NCBI RefSeq assembly: GCF_000331305.1
Contig: NZ_KB217478.1
Span: 247,686-302,678, forward strand
Source: Calothrix sp. PCC 7103
Lineage (GTDB): Bacteria > Cyanobacteriota > Cyanobacteriia > Cyanobacteriales > Nostocaceae
DNA length: 54,993 nucleotides
Direction of reading: 5' to 3'
Shown: positions 34,561 through 43,854 of the stretch, one piece after another
Numbering within the stretch: position 1 is the first letter of the stretch
Layout: every line of letters starts with the position of its first letter
Program-made: the position numbers and the translations under genes
Notes under the pieces: model-generated
Database searches by the model: none
What the model was told of the DNA's origin: nothing
Seen by the model: the letters and a program-made list of their open reading frames with translations, nothing else

Positions 34561-35295
34561 TTATGGTAACGAAAATTGTTTTTGATAAAGCTGTATGTCT
34601 TGATTTTGCCAAAAACTAGAAATTTTGGTGCCGACTTTTTCAGGGTAGAAGCAGTGAAAGAAGTGACCACCTTGAGGACACTCCCAAAGCATATCTTGTA
34701 ATTTCAGATATAGTTCCCAGTCATGTAGTTCAGGGTAACTTACGATAGGGTCAGTTTTGCAACCACACACCATTAATGGAACAGATACTCCACCCTTGGG
34801 TAAATTCTCCCTTTGGTACATTGAATGCATTAAGGGTAAATTTTCTAAATCTTTATTTAAGTTATTAATTAATTTATTCGCATGACACGGAAGTTTATCG
34901 CGAAATAAGTTATACACTGTATTGACTAAAACTTGGGTGCGAGTCAAGTTGAATAACTGACGCTGCTGATAATAGTGTACGTGCCAAGTATTTGCAGGTT
35001 GTCCGGCAACTGCCAATAGCGTCAATGAATTTACATACTGTGGATATTTACGAGTAAAAATTAGTGCAATTACTCCACCTATGCCATGTCCCACTAAATG
35101 CACTGGACGACAATTTTTGAGAAAATTATGTAGTAAATCTACTGCAACATCAATTGAGGCGCCTTCATCAGCGGTTTGAAAATATTCCCAGTGTCCAATA
35201 CTTTTATATTGATTTAAATTTATTAGCAAAGGCATGTTTAGGCATTTCAATGAGGGACTAGCGCTAACCCAAAGTGCATCAAAATTAGCAGACAT
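34561..35295 (-). CDS. Alpha/beta-hydrolase-fold protein lacking the nucleophile serine
   Basis: The start at 35295 (MSANFDALWVSASPSLK) is preferred to the upstream frame start at 35322, because GGAG lies 6 bases before it; this gives 244 residues. The fold is recognisable from PVHLVGHGIGGVIALIFTRK (nucleophile elbow), SLTLLAVAGQPANTWHVHYY, VPLMVCGCKTDPIVSYPEL (acid) and ECPQGGHFFHCFYPE (histidine). At the elbow the canonical GxSxG serine is Gly71 (GHGIGG), while the acid and histidine positions remain. It is therefore probably not a serine hydrolase, but may bind a ligand or partner. My recollection is that cyanobacterial relatives share this Gly. It stands alone on the minus strand. Confidence 0.82.
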   Translation of the reverse strand: MSANFDALWVSASPSLKCLNMPLLINLNQYKSIGHWEYFQTADEGASIDVAVDLLHNFLKNCRPVHLVGHGIGGVIALIFTRKYPQYVNSLTLLAVAGQPANTWHVHYYQQRQLFNLTRTQVLVNTVYNLFRDKLPCHANKLINNLNKDLENLPLMHSMYQRENLPKGGVSVPLMVCGCKTDPIVSYPELHDWELYLKLQDMLWECPQGGHFFHCFYPEKVGTKISSFWQNQDIQLYQKQFSLP

Positions 35296-35614
35296 TTTAT
35301 CTCCAAGATTAAGTATAAACATGTGTGGCGCAGTTATTCCCCTTAATAATCACCACCAGGTGTTATTGCTTAATGATTATTTATTTCAATAACTTCTAAT
35401 TAACATCATACTCGATACCTGTTGAATAAAAGTTCAAACCTAACAGAATGAGTTTTTATAAATGTGACACTAATTACTCTTTAAAAATAAAGTTTTGCAT
35501 TACGGTTTGTAAGGTTTCAAAATAAATTTTCAAAAGCCTCAAATTTAGAAAAGTATTGTATAAAGGGTATTAGAGGGTTATTTCAAAATTAAAAACTCAA
35601 TTACGAGGTTCATT

Positions 35615-36169
35615 ATGAGTGCATCACCAGCAGTTTTACGCAATTTTGGTCAGGTTTACGATAATCCTGTTTTATTAGATAAAAGTGTTACTGAGCCTGT
35701 TTGCGAAGGTTTTAATATCGCATTAGCAAGCTTTCAATCGCTGTACTTACAGTATCAAAAGCATCACTTTGTAGTTGAGGGCGCCGAGTTTTATTCTTTA
35801 CATGAGTTCTTTAATGAAAGTTATGAAGCTGCCCAAGAACACGTTCATGATATCGGTGAACGCTTAGATGGACTTGGTGGAGTACCTGTAGCAAGCTTTA
35901 CTCAGTTAGCTCGACTATGTTGCTTTGAACCAGAAGCAGACGGTGTTTTCTCTTGCCGACAAATGGTAGAACACGACTTAGCTGCCGAACAAGCAATAAT
36001 TGGATTAATTCGGCGCCTTGCTTCGCAAGCAGAAAGTTTAGGTGACAGAGCAACCCGCTATCTATACGAAAAAATCTTACTTAAGACAGAGGAAAGAGCT
36101 TACCATTTAGCTCACTTTCTCGCTAAAGATAGTTTAACACTAGCTTACGTTCAAACAAGCAACAATTAA
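35615..36169 (+). CDS. dps: Dps-family ferritin (DNA-protecting mini-ferritin)
   Basis: Dps proteins form 12-subunit cages that oxidise and store iron and protect DNA from peroxide. The 184-residue sequence shows the four-helix pattern. It has [20 protein letters not shown] with the first ferroxidase ligands, then [20 protein letters not shown], which supplies the D and E ligands from the neighbouring subunit, then [12 protein letters not shown] and a C-terminal helix [19 protein letters not shown] in the family. The N-terminal ~35-residue extension ([20 protein letters not shown]) is longer than in E. coli Dps and usual for cyanobacterial forms. ACGAGG lies 8 bases before ATG. A hairpin follows at 36217. 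Confidence 0.92.
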   Translation: MSASPAVLRNFGQVYDNPVLLDKSVTEPVCEGFNIALASFQSLYLQYQKHHFVVEGAEFYSLHEFFNESYEAAQEHVHDIGERLDGLGGVPVASFTQLARLCCFEPEADGVFSCRQMVEHDLAAEQAIIGLIRRLASQAESLGDRATRYLYEKILLKTEERAYHLAHFLAKDSLTLAYVQTSNN

Positions 36170-36216
36170 CTCTAACCATCAATCCTCCTATATCCTATAT
36201 ATTAAAATTCTTGTGG

Positions 36217-36235
36217 CACAGGTGAGACACCTGTG
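36217..36235. terminator. Bidirectional hairpin between dps and the convergent Cys-repeat gene
   Basis: CACAGGTG (36217-36224) pairs perfectly with CACCTGTG (36228-36235) around an AGA loop. It lies between two genes that end facing each other, where a shared terminator is expected. There is no long T-run. Confidence 0.55.
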
Positions 36236-36285
36236 TCTCCTCAATTTCAGGAAAAGCTGAAAAGGATTTGTAGCAATAGAAATCT

Positions 36286-37533
36286 CTATTTGTGCAAACC
36301 AGGATTAACTACTGGAGGTGGAAACCAACGATTACTACCATTAAATCGCACATCTCGATCTAAACGGCTATGGAAATTAAATATCATGGACATTGAAGTG
36401 TCAGTCTCTCCTGGTCCGATTACCTCTATACTCCAACCAGAAACCGAAGTTTTTTGGCAAGCGGGTTTATTTATACTTACACCCAAACAAGTATCACCCC
36501 AAGTAACCTGCTGTGCCCAATGTAGCCTATAATTAGCAGCAGTTTTACCAGTTTGTGCAGCAGCCATCTTTGTGGCTTCCTCAACTAAATAAGATGGTAC
36601 GCTTTGAGGAGCATCAAATTCAACCCAATTTCTAGTAACATAATATACCCATTGCTGTTTTGGAGATGAAACCAACACTTTCCAACCAAACACATTATCC
36701 TTCACAGGTGCTATTCCTTGTATTGGTCTTGATGGGCCATTTCCACCATAACTAGACCATTGTAAAGTTTGAACTTTATCAACTTTCCAAGCGGAACGCT
36801 CAATCTGAGAAAGTTTAGCTGCATTTGATAAAATATCTGCAATCGTTTTCTGAGATATATTACCAACACTCGCAATTAAATCTAATTCTAGTATTTGCCC
36901 ATCTAAATCACTACGATATACCCACTCTAATCCTTCCTTCGGATGTGGTTTATTGTTTTTCAGCTTAATTAACCATCCAGACGTTTGTATGGAATTACAA
37001 CGTTGAGCAGTTTTGGGAAGTTCCAAACAGCTATTCTTCCAAACCCGTGGTTCGACGGATATAACTTTGATTGTATCTATAGGTGGCTCGCTAAGTTGAG
37101 TTACATTGCTAATTGCTTTTTTCCTAACACTTTGTGGTAAACTTTGTAACCAATTCACACGAAAATTCTTGCGTAAACTTTTGGATGAAACCGCATGATA
37201 CAACCAACTCTGCTTACCAACAGCAACTCTAACAGCCCAAGCCGTGTAACCAATTTCTTTACATTTCTCATTCTTTTCTGGCAGACCTAAGCAACTATCA
37301 AATATCTTTGGGTCTACCCGTACAACTCGCACATCACCTAGTTTCAAGTTTAAGCGTTTCGCCATATCTTGACTAATTTGCGAGATGACAGATTTAGGTA
37401 TCTCAGAAACTCTTGATGAGGGGTTCACTTGAGATAATCTGCTTGGAGCAGATGCAAAAGTATATTGATTTGTAGAGGGAATCGCCAGCGTTAAGCAGCT
37501 TACCATTGTTACAATAGTAGCTTTCAGTTTCAT
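36286..37533 (-). CDS. Secreted protein with four repeats of a Cys/Trp module
   Basis: This 415-residue protein has a signal peptide (MKLKATIVTMVSCLTLAIPS). The mature part repeats one module four times: a helix with AxxL, then D(S/T)CLGL(P)...C......GW.V.V......W.Y. The clearest copies are DSCLGLPEKNEKC..TAWAVRV..QSWLYHA (near residue 80), NSCLELPKTAQRC..SGWLIKL..LEWVYRS (near 165) and DTCLGVSINKPAC..SGWSIEV (near 360). The third copy (near 255; GIAPVKDNVFGWKVLV..QWVYYV) has lost both cysteines. The CxxxP/C pairs probably form disulfides outside the cytoplasm. No enzymatic motif is evident and I know no family name. Confidence 0.75.
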   Translation of the reverse strand: MKLKATIVTMVSCLTLAIPSTNQYTFASAPSRLSQVNPSSRVSEIPKSVISQISQDMAKRLNLKLGDVRVVRVDPKIFDSCLGLPEKNEKCKEIGYTAWAVRVAVGKQSWLYHAVSSKSLRKNFRVNWLQSLPQSVRKKAISNVTQLSEPPIDTIKVISVEPRVWKNSCLELPKTAQRCNSIQTSGWLIKLKNNKPHPKEGLEWVYRSDLDGQILELDLIASVGNISQKTIADILSNAAKLSQIERSAWKVDKVQTLQWSSYGGNGPSRPIQGIAPVKDNVFGWKVLVSSPKQQWVYYVTRNWVEFDAPQSVPSYLVEEATKMAAAQTGKTAANYRLHWAQQVTWGDTCLGVSINKPACQKTSVSGWSIEVIGPGETDTSMSMIFNFHSRLDRDVRFNGSNRWFPPPVVNPGLHK

Positions 37534-37985
37534 AGAAAATATAGAAAATATAGATAAGTATGATTCTGATGACGCAGGCTAGGTAAACTTAGTTGCCCCT
37601 ATAATGGTTAGCTAATGCTTGAGGACTTAGATTTGTCTCCAAAATAGCAGTGGATAAGCCACTATCAGTACTTGAGGAAAATGCTCTACCACTTACACTT
37701 GTATTTTCAGGCACCGATAGTCTTTAGACGAATTGCACTAGAGCAAACTAAGGCACCAGTGAAAAGCTGATATTGTTTACCAATGTGCGTTACTGTCCTT
37801 TTTAAGACTATTCTAATTCCAAAAATGATGCAACCCACCAAAAACCAAGATATGAATCTATCTTATTTCTCATCCTTGAGAACTCACGGTTGATAGTGAG
37901 AAGATGACGAAATAACTGGGAGCGCAGGCGCCTCGACAAGATAAGTTACTAAAGTAGAGGCGCCGAGAGCAAAAAGAGAATGTAA
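37534..37985. other. Intergenic region, nothing recognised
   Basis: It includes GGCGCC sites at about 37927 and 37958, 31 bp apart, and CAGGCACC/GGCACC variants near 37710 and 37750. No gene or strong hairpin was identified. Confidence 0.4.
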
Positions 37986-38501
37986 TTATCTTCCCATATA
38001 TTTGCTTGCCATTCGCATTGCGTCTGCTATGTCAACGTCACCATCTCCATCTGAGTCTAGAAAAGTACTGAGAACTGAGTTACCACCTCCAGCATTACTG
38101 GCGCCTGATTGTAAAAAGTTAAGTACTACTGGTACAATCATTGGTAACATTTGTTGAATCATATTTGCGTCTATACCAGTACGCTGTGATGCCATTTGGG
38201 CAACTTGTTGTTGCATTCCGGCTGAAAACAGAGATGATACAGCATCAGGGTTAGGAGAAGTTCCAGCAAATTGATTTACAATATTTTGGACTGCATCTGA
38301 ACCTTCGTTTGCTTGTTTATCTTGCAATGCTGAACGAACCTGACCACCAACAACTGACATTATTGTTTGCATTGTTGAAGAGTCAGTGCCAGCATTACCG
38401 CTCATTTGTTGCACTGCGTTTATTATACCGCCAAGTTGACTCATGCTGCCTTGCTGGTTTGGGTTAGCAACTGCACCGAGGATTTGGTCAAAAAGTCCCA
38501 T
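37986..38501 (-). CDS. DUF937-type protein with C-terminal calcium-loop motif
   Basis: The protein has 171 residues. The opening MGLFDQILGAVANPNQQG and the Gln/Ser-rich amphipathic helices (QLGGIINAVQQMSGNAG, NIVNQFAGTSPNPDAVSSLF, QMLPMIVPVVLNFLQSGASN) are of the DUF937 type, small proteins of unknown function. The C-terminus adds DSDGDGDVDIADAM, an EF-hand/dockerin-like calcium loop followed by a short helix (MRMASKYMGR). There is no signal peptide. ATG 38501 begins the conserved MGLFDQI motif. It stands alone, divergent from the small membrane protein at 38727. Confidence 0.82.
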   Translation of the reverse strand: MGLFDQILGAVANPNQQGSMSQLGGIINAVQQMSGNAGTDSSTMQTIMSVVGGQVRSALQDKQANEGSDAVQNIVNQFAGTSPNPDAVSSLFSAGMQQQVAQMASQRTGIDANMIQQMLPMIVPVVLNFLQSGASNAGGGNSVLSTFLDSDGDGDVDIADAMRMASKYMGR

Positions 38502-38726
38502 TGTCGTCTCCTTTAACTATCATTCCACATGATTAATTGATTTTTACATGTGATTCACGTTCTTCTACTGAGTATTAATCAAAAAATAAGAAATTAGAAA
38601 CCAGGTTTTATTCTAGGGGTTTATGAGTAACTTTACCTAAGCCGAAAGGGTGAAGCGCTTTTTTACTTATATATGCCAACGTATATAGAAAATATTAATT
38701 TAGTTACAATTTGACTATATAAGTGT

Positions 38727-39050
38727 ATGGGTAAAAAATTAGAACAGTCTAAAGATATACGTCTTGCGGCAACAACTCGTATTTGGGGATTTACTCTTGG
38801 AATTTTAGCAATTAGTGTACCTCTGTCAATACCTCTACGTAATTCATTAATTCCCCTCGCTGCTTTATGTGGTGCTACAGTTGGTACAGTAGCAGTATGG
38901 CGTTCTGATGATAAAAAATCTAAAGGATATAATTTGGCGCCACAGCAAGTAGAATTACTCGAACAGCGTATCCGAGATTTGGAGGCAATTGTCAGTAGTG
39001 AAGATTATGATTTAAAAGCTAGGCTCAAGCAGATGGAGTCTAAACGGTAA
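38727..39050 (+). CDS. Small membrane protein with C-terminal coiled coil, 107 aa
   Basis: Two hydrophobic helices (TTRIWGFTLGILAISVPLSI at ~16-35 and LIPLAALCGATVGTVAVWRS at ~41-60) are joined by a short turn. A basic stretch (DDKKSKGY) and a charged coiled coil (PQQVELLEQRIRDLEAIVSS) follow. It is likely anchored in the membrane with both ends in the cytoplasm. I recognise similar small proteins in cyanobacterial genomes but no function. It precedes another small membrane protein and sdhA on the same strand with gaps of ~115 and ~80 bp. Confidence 0.7.
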   Translation: MGKKLEQSKDIRLAATTRIWGFTLGILAISVPLSIPLRNSLIPLAALCGATVGTVAVWRSDDKKSKGYNLAPQQVELLEQRIRDLEAIVSSEDYDLKARLKQMESKR

Positions 39051-39165
39051 GCTACGACAAATCTTTATGAAGGGATATTACGAAAGTTTTCAAAAATATT
39101 TAGAAATCGTCAAATTTCAAAACATTCCTTTAAGGTAGAAATTAAAGCAAACTCAAGGGAAACTT

Positions 39166-39477
39166 ATGAGTAATATTCAAAAATATCGATTTGTCTGTAC
39201 ATTAACTTTTGGTGATATATACGGTCAAATCATTGTTTGGCTAATCACCATTACAATTAGTTTAGCTGCTGCATTAGCATTGATGGGTGCCAGACGACCT
39301 ATTTACGCGCTAGCAACAGTCGGACTTATTGTACTGTTATCGTTACCGTTCTTACTATTCGCTTTTGTCACTACCTTATTGAACCATATCGAAGTGGCGC
39401 CGATGGAACCTGGTGGCAAAATGGAACCAATACCTGGTAATATTTCTCAGCAACAACCAGTGCAACTAACAAATTAG
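39166..39477 (+). CDS. Small membrane protein upstream of sdhA, 103 aa
   Basis: Two transmembrane segments can be seen (IIVWLITITISLAAALALMG at ~22-41 and ATVGLIVLLSLPFLLFAFVT at ~50-69), followed by a polar, proline-rich tail (HIEVAPMEPGGKMEPIPGN). AAGGGAA lies about 7 bases before ATG 39166. It lies on the same strand ~78 bp upstream of the sdhA start, so co-transcription with sdhA is possible. A role as an unrecognised membrane partner of the flavoprotein is conceivable but has no sequence support. No family name is known to me. Confidence 0.7.
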   Translation: MSNIQKYRFVCTLTFGDIYGQIIVWLITITISLAAALALMGARRPIYALATVGLIVLLSLPFLLFAFVTTLLNHIEVAPMEPGGKMEPIPGNISQQQPVQLTN

Positions 39478-39555
39478 TTCTATTGATTAGGGGAAAAGGT
39501 TTTCCTCTTTTCCCTTTCCCCCTCGTACAATAGAGATTTGTATACCAAATTACTT

Positions 39556-41283
39556 ATGCTTGAACATGATGTAATTATAGTGGGTGGTGGATTAGCTGGA
39601 TGTCGTGCGGCAGTTGAAATTGCCCGTAAAGACCCCAGTTTAAATGTAGCGGTTGTCGCTAAAACTCATCCTATTCGTTCACACTCGGTTGCTGCACAAG
39701 GGGGAATGGCAGCTTCTTTAAAAAATGTTGATTCACAAGACACTTGGGAAGCACATGCTTTTGATACCGTTAAAGGTTCTGATTATTTAGCTGACCAAAA
39801 TGCTGTCGAAATACTTACCCGCGAGGCGCCTGATGTTGTAATAGATTTAGAACATATGGGTGTCTTATTCTCGCGTCTTGAAGATGGAAGAATTGCACAG
39901 CGTGCTTTTGGTGGACATTCACACAATAGAACCTGTTACGCTGCCGATAAAACAGGACACGCAATTTTACACGAGTTAGTTAATAACCTGCGGAAGCATG
40001 GTGTTAAAGTTTACCAAGAATGGTATGTAATGCGTCTGATATTAGAAGAAGGTCAGGCGAAAGGTGTTGTAATGTTTCGTATAGAAGACGGGCATATTGA
40101 GGTGGTACGGGCAAAAGCTGTGATGTTTGCCACTGGTGGTTATGGTCGCGTTTATAACACTACTTCTAACGATTATGCATCGGCTGGTGATGGGTTAGCG
40201 ATGACGGCATTAGCTGGTTTACCGTTAGAAGATATGGAGTTTGTACAGTTTCACCCCACTGGATTATATCCTGTTGGTGTATTAATTTCTGAAGCTGTGC
40301 GAGGTGAAGGCGCCTATTTGATTAATAGTGAAGGTGAGCGGTTCATGGAAAGATACGCTCCGAGTCGCATGGAACTGGCGCCACGTGATATAACTTCACG
40401 TGCAATAGCTTATGAAATTCGTGCAGGTCGGGGTGTTAAACCTGATGGTAGTGCAGGGGGAGTATATGTATATCTCGACTTGCGTCACATGGGTAAAGAA
40501 AAAATCATGAGTCGCGTTCCATTTTGCTGGGAAGAAGCACATCGGTTAGTGGGAGTTGACGCAGTAACCCAACCAATGCCAGTTCGGCCAACTATTCATT
40601 ATTGTATGGGTGGCATTCCCGTTAATACCGACTGTCAAGTTCGTAGTGGCACAGACTCTATTGTATCCGGATTTTTCTCAGCAGGTGAAACTTCGTGTGT
40701 ATCGGTACACGGCGCCAATCGTTTGGGTAGCAACTCGCTATTAGAATGTGTTGTATATGGAAAACGTGCGGGTGCAGCTATTGCACAATATGTCCAAAAT
40801 CGCAAATTGCCCAATATCGACGAAGAATGTTACATAACAGAAGCAAAACAGCAAATACAAGCATTACTCGACCAACCAGGAGAATACCGCATTAACCAAG
40901 TACGCACAGCATTCCAAGACTGTATGACCGAGTACTGCGGTGTATTTCGTACCGAAGAATTAATGCAAACAGGTTTACAAAAACTACAACAATTTCAAAA
41001 TCAATACTCAAAAATATATTTAGACGACAAAAGTAAAGACTGGAACACCGAACTTGTAGAAGCATTAGAACTACGTAGCTTAATGATAGTTGGACAAATT
41101 ATCATGACCTCAGCAAACCGTCGTAAAGAAAGTCGTGGGGCCCATTTCCGCGAAGACTTTCCCCAACGCGACGATAATAACTTCTTACAACACACATTCG
41201 CTTACTACTCACCCGCAGGTATTGACATTCAATATTGTCCAGTAAGCATCACTATGTTCCAACCGCAAGAACGAAAATATTAA
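39556..41283 (+). CDS. sdhA: Succinate dehydrogenase / fumarate reductase flavoprotein subunit
   Basis: SdhA oxidises succinate to fumarate and feeds electrons to the iron-sulfur subunit and plastoquinone in the thylakoid or plasma membrane. ATG 39556 ([15 protein letters not shown]) is chosen over the upstream TTG at 39538 because the FAD-binding GxGxxG loop (residues 10-15) normally begins a few residues from the start; this gives 575 residues. [15 protein letters not shown] carries the histidine (His43) that binds FAD covalently. [20 protein letters not shown], the PRD(I)xSRAI substrate region, HYCMGGI and [20 protein letters not shown] follow. sdhB is not in the window. A GTAGAGACG hairpin follows the stop. 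Confidence 0.96.
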   Translation: MLEHDVIIVGGGLAGCRAAVEIARKDPSLNVAVVAKTHPIRSHSVAAQGGMAASLKNVDSQDTWEAHAFDTVKGSDYLADQNAVEILTREAPDVVIDLEHMGVLFSRLEDGRIAQRAFGGHSHNRTCYAADKTGHAILHELVNNLRKHGVKVYQEWYVMRLILEEGQAKGVVMFRIEDGHIEVVRAKAVMFATGGYGRVYNTTSNDYASAGDGLAMTALAGLPLEDMEFVQFHPTGLYPVGVLISEAVRGEGAYLINSEGERFMERYAPSRMELAPRDITSRAIAYEIRAGRGVKPDGSAGGVYVYLDLRHMGKEKIMSRVPFCWEEAHRLVGVDAVTQPMPVRPTIHYCMGGIPVNTDCQVRSGTDSIVSGFFSAGETSCVSVHGANRLGSNSLLECVVYGKRAGAAIAQYVQNRKLPNIDEECYITEAKQQIQALLDQPGEYRINQVRTAFQDCMTEYCGVFRTEELMQTGLQKLQQFQNQYSKIYLDDKSKDWNTELVEALELRSLMIVGQIIMTSANRRKESRGAHFREDFPQRDDNNFLQHTFAYYSPAGIDIQYCPVSITMFQPQERKY

Positions 41284-41299
41284 TCATATGTAAAAAAAT

Positions 41300-41348
41300 G
41301 TAGAGACGCGATTAATCACGTCTCTACGTGTCTACGTGTCTACGTGTC
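41300..41348. repeat. GTAGAGACG hairpin followed by GTGTCTAC tandem units
   Basis: GTAGAGACG (41300-41308) pairs with CGTCTCTAC (41319-41327) around GATTAATC-type sequence that is itself palindromic. Immediately after come about three units of GTGTCTAC. It lies 17 bp after the sdhA stop and could act as terminator, but is a copy of a repeat seen also at 11291 and 43589. Confidence 0.65.
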
Positions 41349-41459
41349 TTTGTGGTTCATTTCTTGATAAAACTACAAAGAGTATTCAAATTTGGACTCA
41401 GAAAATCAAATTATTAAATTAAAGTATAAAGTCGGTTAGGACGTGATTGATTTATAAAC

Positions 41460-41720
41460 ATGCTCAAAATTGAACTGACCACGATGAACAAGAACGAAAG
41501 TGCTTTAATCGCAGGAATAGAAGCAGAAGCTAGTTTGGAACAGCGTTTATTCGCACTTGGATTTCGTCCTGGTCGCAAAATTACAATGTTACGTTCTTCA
41601 CCTTTTAATGGACCTATTCACGTTCGTGTGGGGACAACCGAAGTTATATTGCGTCGTCGTGATGCAAAATCTATTCAATTAATTGAAATATCTAACCAAA
41701 TATCTGAGGTGCCTAAATGA
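41460..41720 (+). CDS. feoA: FeoA ferrous-iron transport accessory protein
   Basis: This small cytoplasmic SH3-like protein of 86 residues is needed for FeoB activity. The family pattern is clear: an N-terminal ESALIAGIEA strand, LEQRLFALGFRPGRKITMLR (the conserved RL.. LGFRPG), PFNGPIHVRVGTTEVILRRR and the ending DAKSIQLIEI. Its stop overlaps the feoB start by four bases (ATGA), so the two are translationally coupled in a feoAB operon. No Fur box could be identified with confidence in the ~180 bp upstream. Confidence 0.95.
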   Translation: MLKIELTTMNKNESALIAGIEAEASLEQRLFALGFRPGRKITMLRSSPFNGPIHVRVGTTEVILRRRDAKSIQLIEISNQISEVPK

Positions 41721-43621
41721 CCCATTGTAACACCTGTAACCCATCTTACAACCAAATTATTGAAGGAGTTAAACAAGTAGCTGTTTTGGGAATGCCCAAC
41801 ACAGGTAAGTCTACCTTTTTTAACCGACTTACAGGCGCCAACGCGAGTGTCGGGAACTGGCCGGGTATTACGGTTGACTTAATGACAGCAAATATTAAAA
41901 TGGGTGGTCAGGAAACCCAAGTTGTTGATTTGCCTGGTATATATGATTTACGAGGGTTTTCAGAAGACGAAGAGGTGGTAAGAACTTTTTTAACCTCTAC
42001 ACCTATTCATTTAATAGTAATTATTCTCAATTCTGTTCAACTCGACAGACAAATTAGTCTAGCTCTACAAATTCAAAGCTTAGGCGTGCCAGCAGTATTA
42101 TTGTTGAATATGGCAGATGAGGCGCCTGCTTTTGGTGTAGAAGTAGACCATGAGAAAATATCTGAATATCTAAAAATGCCCGTTGTTCCTTTCAGCGCAA
42201 AGTTTGGACAAAATTATGGGCAAGCGTACAAAACAATTCGTGATGAATTAGCAAAACAATCTCAATCAGTAATAATTGGGGATATTGAAGCGAAACTTCC
42301 AAAAGAAGCTGAAATAGCTACTGAAATGGAGAATGTATTACAAAATGTAGTTAGTAATGTTGAGAATGTAGAAGAAAACTTAACGATTCGCTTGGATGGT
42401 ATTTTACTGCATCCAGTGTTGGGCTTGCCTATATTCTTTGGCGCCATGTACTTAATGTTTCAGTTTATTTATGCTTTGGGTATACCTATGCAGGATAAAT
42501 TAGCTGAACTGTTGGCTTGGGTCAAGGATACAGCAATTGAACCGCTACTTGCTGGATTAATTGATTTGGGTACGTGGGGCAAATTTTTCCATGACTTTTT
42601 GATAGATGGTATTTATGAAGGTATAGGAACAGTTGCAGCATTTATACCCGTTATATTTTTATTTTTTATTTGCATGGCAGTTATTGAAGATAGCGGTTAT
42701 CTTTCTCGTTCCGCGTTTTTAATGGATGCGTTTATGGAACGGTTGGGTTTAGATGGTCGCTCTTTTGTGATGTCACTGATGGGGTTTGGGTGTAACGTTC
42801 CTGCAATTATGGGGTTACGAGTGATGCGTTCTCCCACTTTGCGGATGCTGTCAATGCTGGTAATTCCTTTTTCTTTGTGTTCTGCACGTTTGAATGTATT
42901 CGTTTTTATGACTACTGCACTGTTTACTCAAAGACAGGCGCCTATCGTTCTATTCAGTTTATACTTATTTAGCTTCTTAGCAGCAATTTTTACAGCAGCA
43001 GTATTTAAAGGTCAATTTCCGAATACAGAACCGTTCGTGCTAGAACTACCACCCTACCGTTTCCCAACCTTCAAACAAATGATATTACGTGCTTGGCGTG
43101 AAGCAATGCACTTTTTATTCTGGTCACGACGATTTATTGTTTTTGGAGTTATAGCAATTTGGTTTTGTAATAACTTCCCTACAAATGTACCACCAGCCAG
43201 CGCCCAAACTATTTCTGGTATGATAGGGCAAATTACACAGCCAATATTAGCTCCTTTAGGAATTAATCCACAACTCGCAGTCGCATTGATATTTGGTTTT
43301 ATTGCTAAAGAAATAGTCTTAGGTGGTTTAGCTGTAATATACGCTACTACTGAAGACAGTTTAGGAACAGTTATTGCTCAACAAATCAACTGGGTACAAG
43401 CATATAGCTTTATGCTATTTACTCTACTCTATGTTCCGTGCCTTTCTACAGTAGCAGCGATTAAAGCCGAATCTAAAAGTACTAAGTTTACATGGATGTC
43501 AATTGCTTGGTCAGTTACTTTAGCATGGGTTACTAGCTTTATATTCTATCAAAGCGCTAGATTTTTTTTACATGCTCATTTATTTATTGTAGAGGCGCCG
43601 AGTATATGCGTCTCTACGTGA
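41717..43621 (+). CDS. feoB: FeoB ferrous-iron transporter
   Basis: FeoB takes up Fe2+ across the inner membrane. The N-terminal G domain has GMPNTGKST (G1, residues 25-33), DLPGIYDLRGFSEDEEVVRT (G3 and switch) and NMAD (G4). The membrane part begins at ~235 and contains two Gate motifs with conserved cysteine (GFGCNVPAIMGLRVMR; LLYVPCLSTVAAIKAE) and IAKEIVLGGLAVIY. An unusual N-terminal pair CNTC (residues 4-7) precedes the G domain. At 634 residues it is shorter than E. coli FeoB but usual for cyanobacteria. The last ~10 codons (VEAPSICVST) are encoded by a copy of the GTAGAGACG repeat, so the tail is probably acquired. The 3' neighbour ends 3 bp away on the other strand. Confidence 0.96.
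   Translation: MTHCNTCNPSYNQIIEGVKQVAVLGMPNTGKSTFFNRLTGANASVGNWPGITVDLMTANIKMGGQETQVVDLPGIYDLRGFSEDEEVVRTFLTSTPIHLIVIILNSVQLDRQISLALQIQSLGVPAVLLLNMADEAPAFGVEVDHEKISEYLKMPVVPFSAKFGQNYGQAYKTIRDELAKQSQSVIIGDIEAKLPKEAEIATEMENVLQNVVSNVENVEENLTIRLDGILLHPVLGLPIFFGAMYLMFQFIYALGIPMQDKLAELLAWVKDTAIEPLLAGLIDLGTWGKFFHDFLIDGIYEGIGTVAAFIPVIFLFFICMAVIEDSGYLSRSAFLMDAFMERLGLDGRSFVMSLMGFGCNVPAIMGLRVMRSPTLRMLSMLVIPFSLCSARLNVFVFMTTALFTQRQAPIVLFSLYLFSFLAAIFTAAVFKGQFPNTEPFVLELPPYRFPTFKQMILRAWREAMHFLFWSRRFIVFGVIAIWFCNNFPTNVPPASAQTISGMIGQITQPILAPLGINPQLAVALIFGFIAKEIVLGGLAVIYATTEDSLGTVIAQQINWVQAYSFMLFTLLYVPCLSTVAAIKAESKSTKFTWMSIAWSVTLAWVTSFIFYQSARFFLHAHLFIVEAPSICVST
43589..43617. repeat. GTAGAGACG-type repeat forming the 3' end of feoB
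   Basis: GTAGAGGCGCC at 43589-43599 and GCGTCTCTAC ending at 43617 are the two arms of the repeat seen intact at 41300. The left arm is altered to contain GGCGCC. It overlaps the last codons and lies 1 bp before the feoB TGA. Confidence 0.7.
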
Positions 43622-43623
43622 TA

Positions 43624-43854
43624 TCAATCTTCATCCCATTTTTCGTTGCTTAACAGGTCAATGACTTTATCACGCAATAAAAAGTCATTCCTTTCTAACT
43701 CGATTTCTAAGCAATTCCAGTCACAAGTAGGCATAAACCTACACAAATTATAAATCGGCTCGTTACGCCTTATATCACCTTTTTTAACCAGTTGACGAGC
43801 TTCCTCTTTGAAAATTTCTAGGTCATAATTCACAGATGTATCCATTTGTAACAT
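43624..43854 (-). CDS. DUF4327 protein, 76 aa
   Basis: This small cytoplasmic protein matches the cyanobacterial DUF4327 pattern: an N-terminal YDLEIFKEEARQLVKKGDIR, an IYNLCRFMPTCDWNCLEIEL core with paired cysteines and tryptophan, then ERNDFLLRDKVIDLLSNEKW and an acidic end. The function is unknown. Its stop lies 3 bp from that of the convergent feoB gene, so transcripts overlap or share termination in the repeat. AAGGAGATG shortly before the start of MLQMDTS (minus strand) provides a good ribosome-binding site. In-frame starts at M1 and M4 are both possible; the second lacks spacing. Confidence 0.9.
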   Translation of the reverse strand: MLQMDTSVNYDLEIFKEEARQLVKKGDIRRNEPIYNLCRFMPTCDWNCLEIELERNDFLLRDKVIDLLSNEKWDED

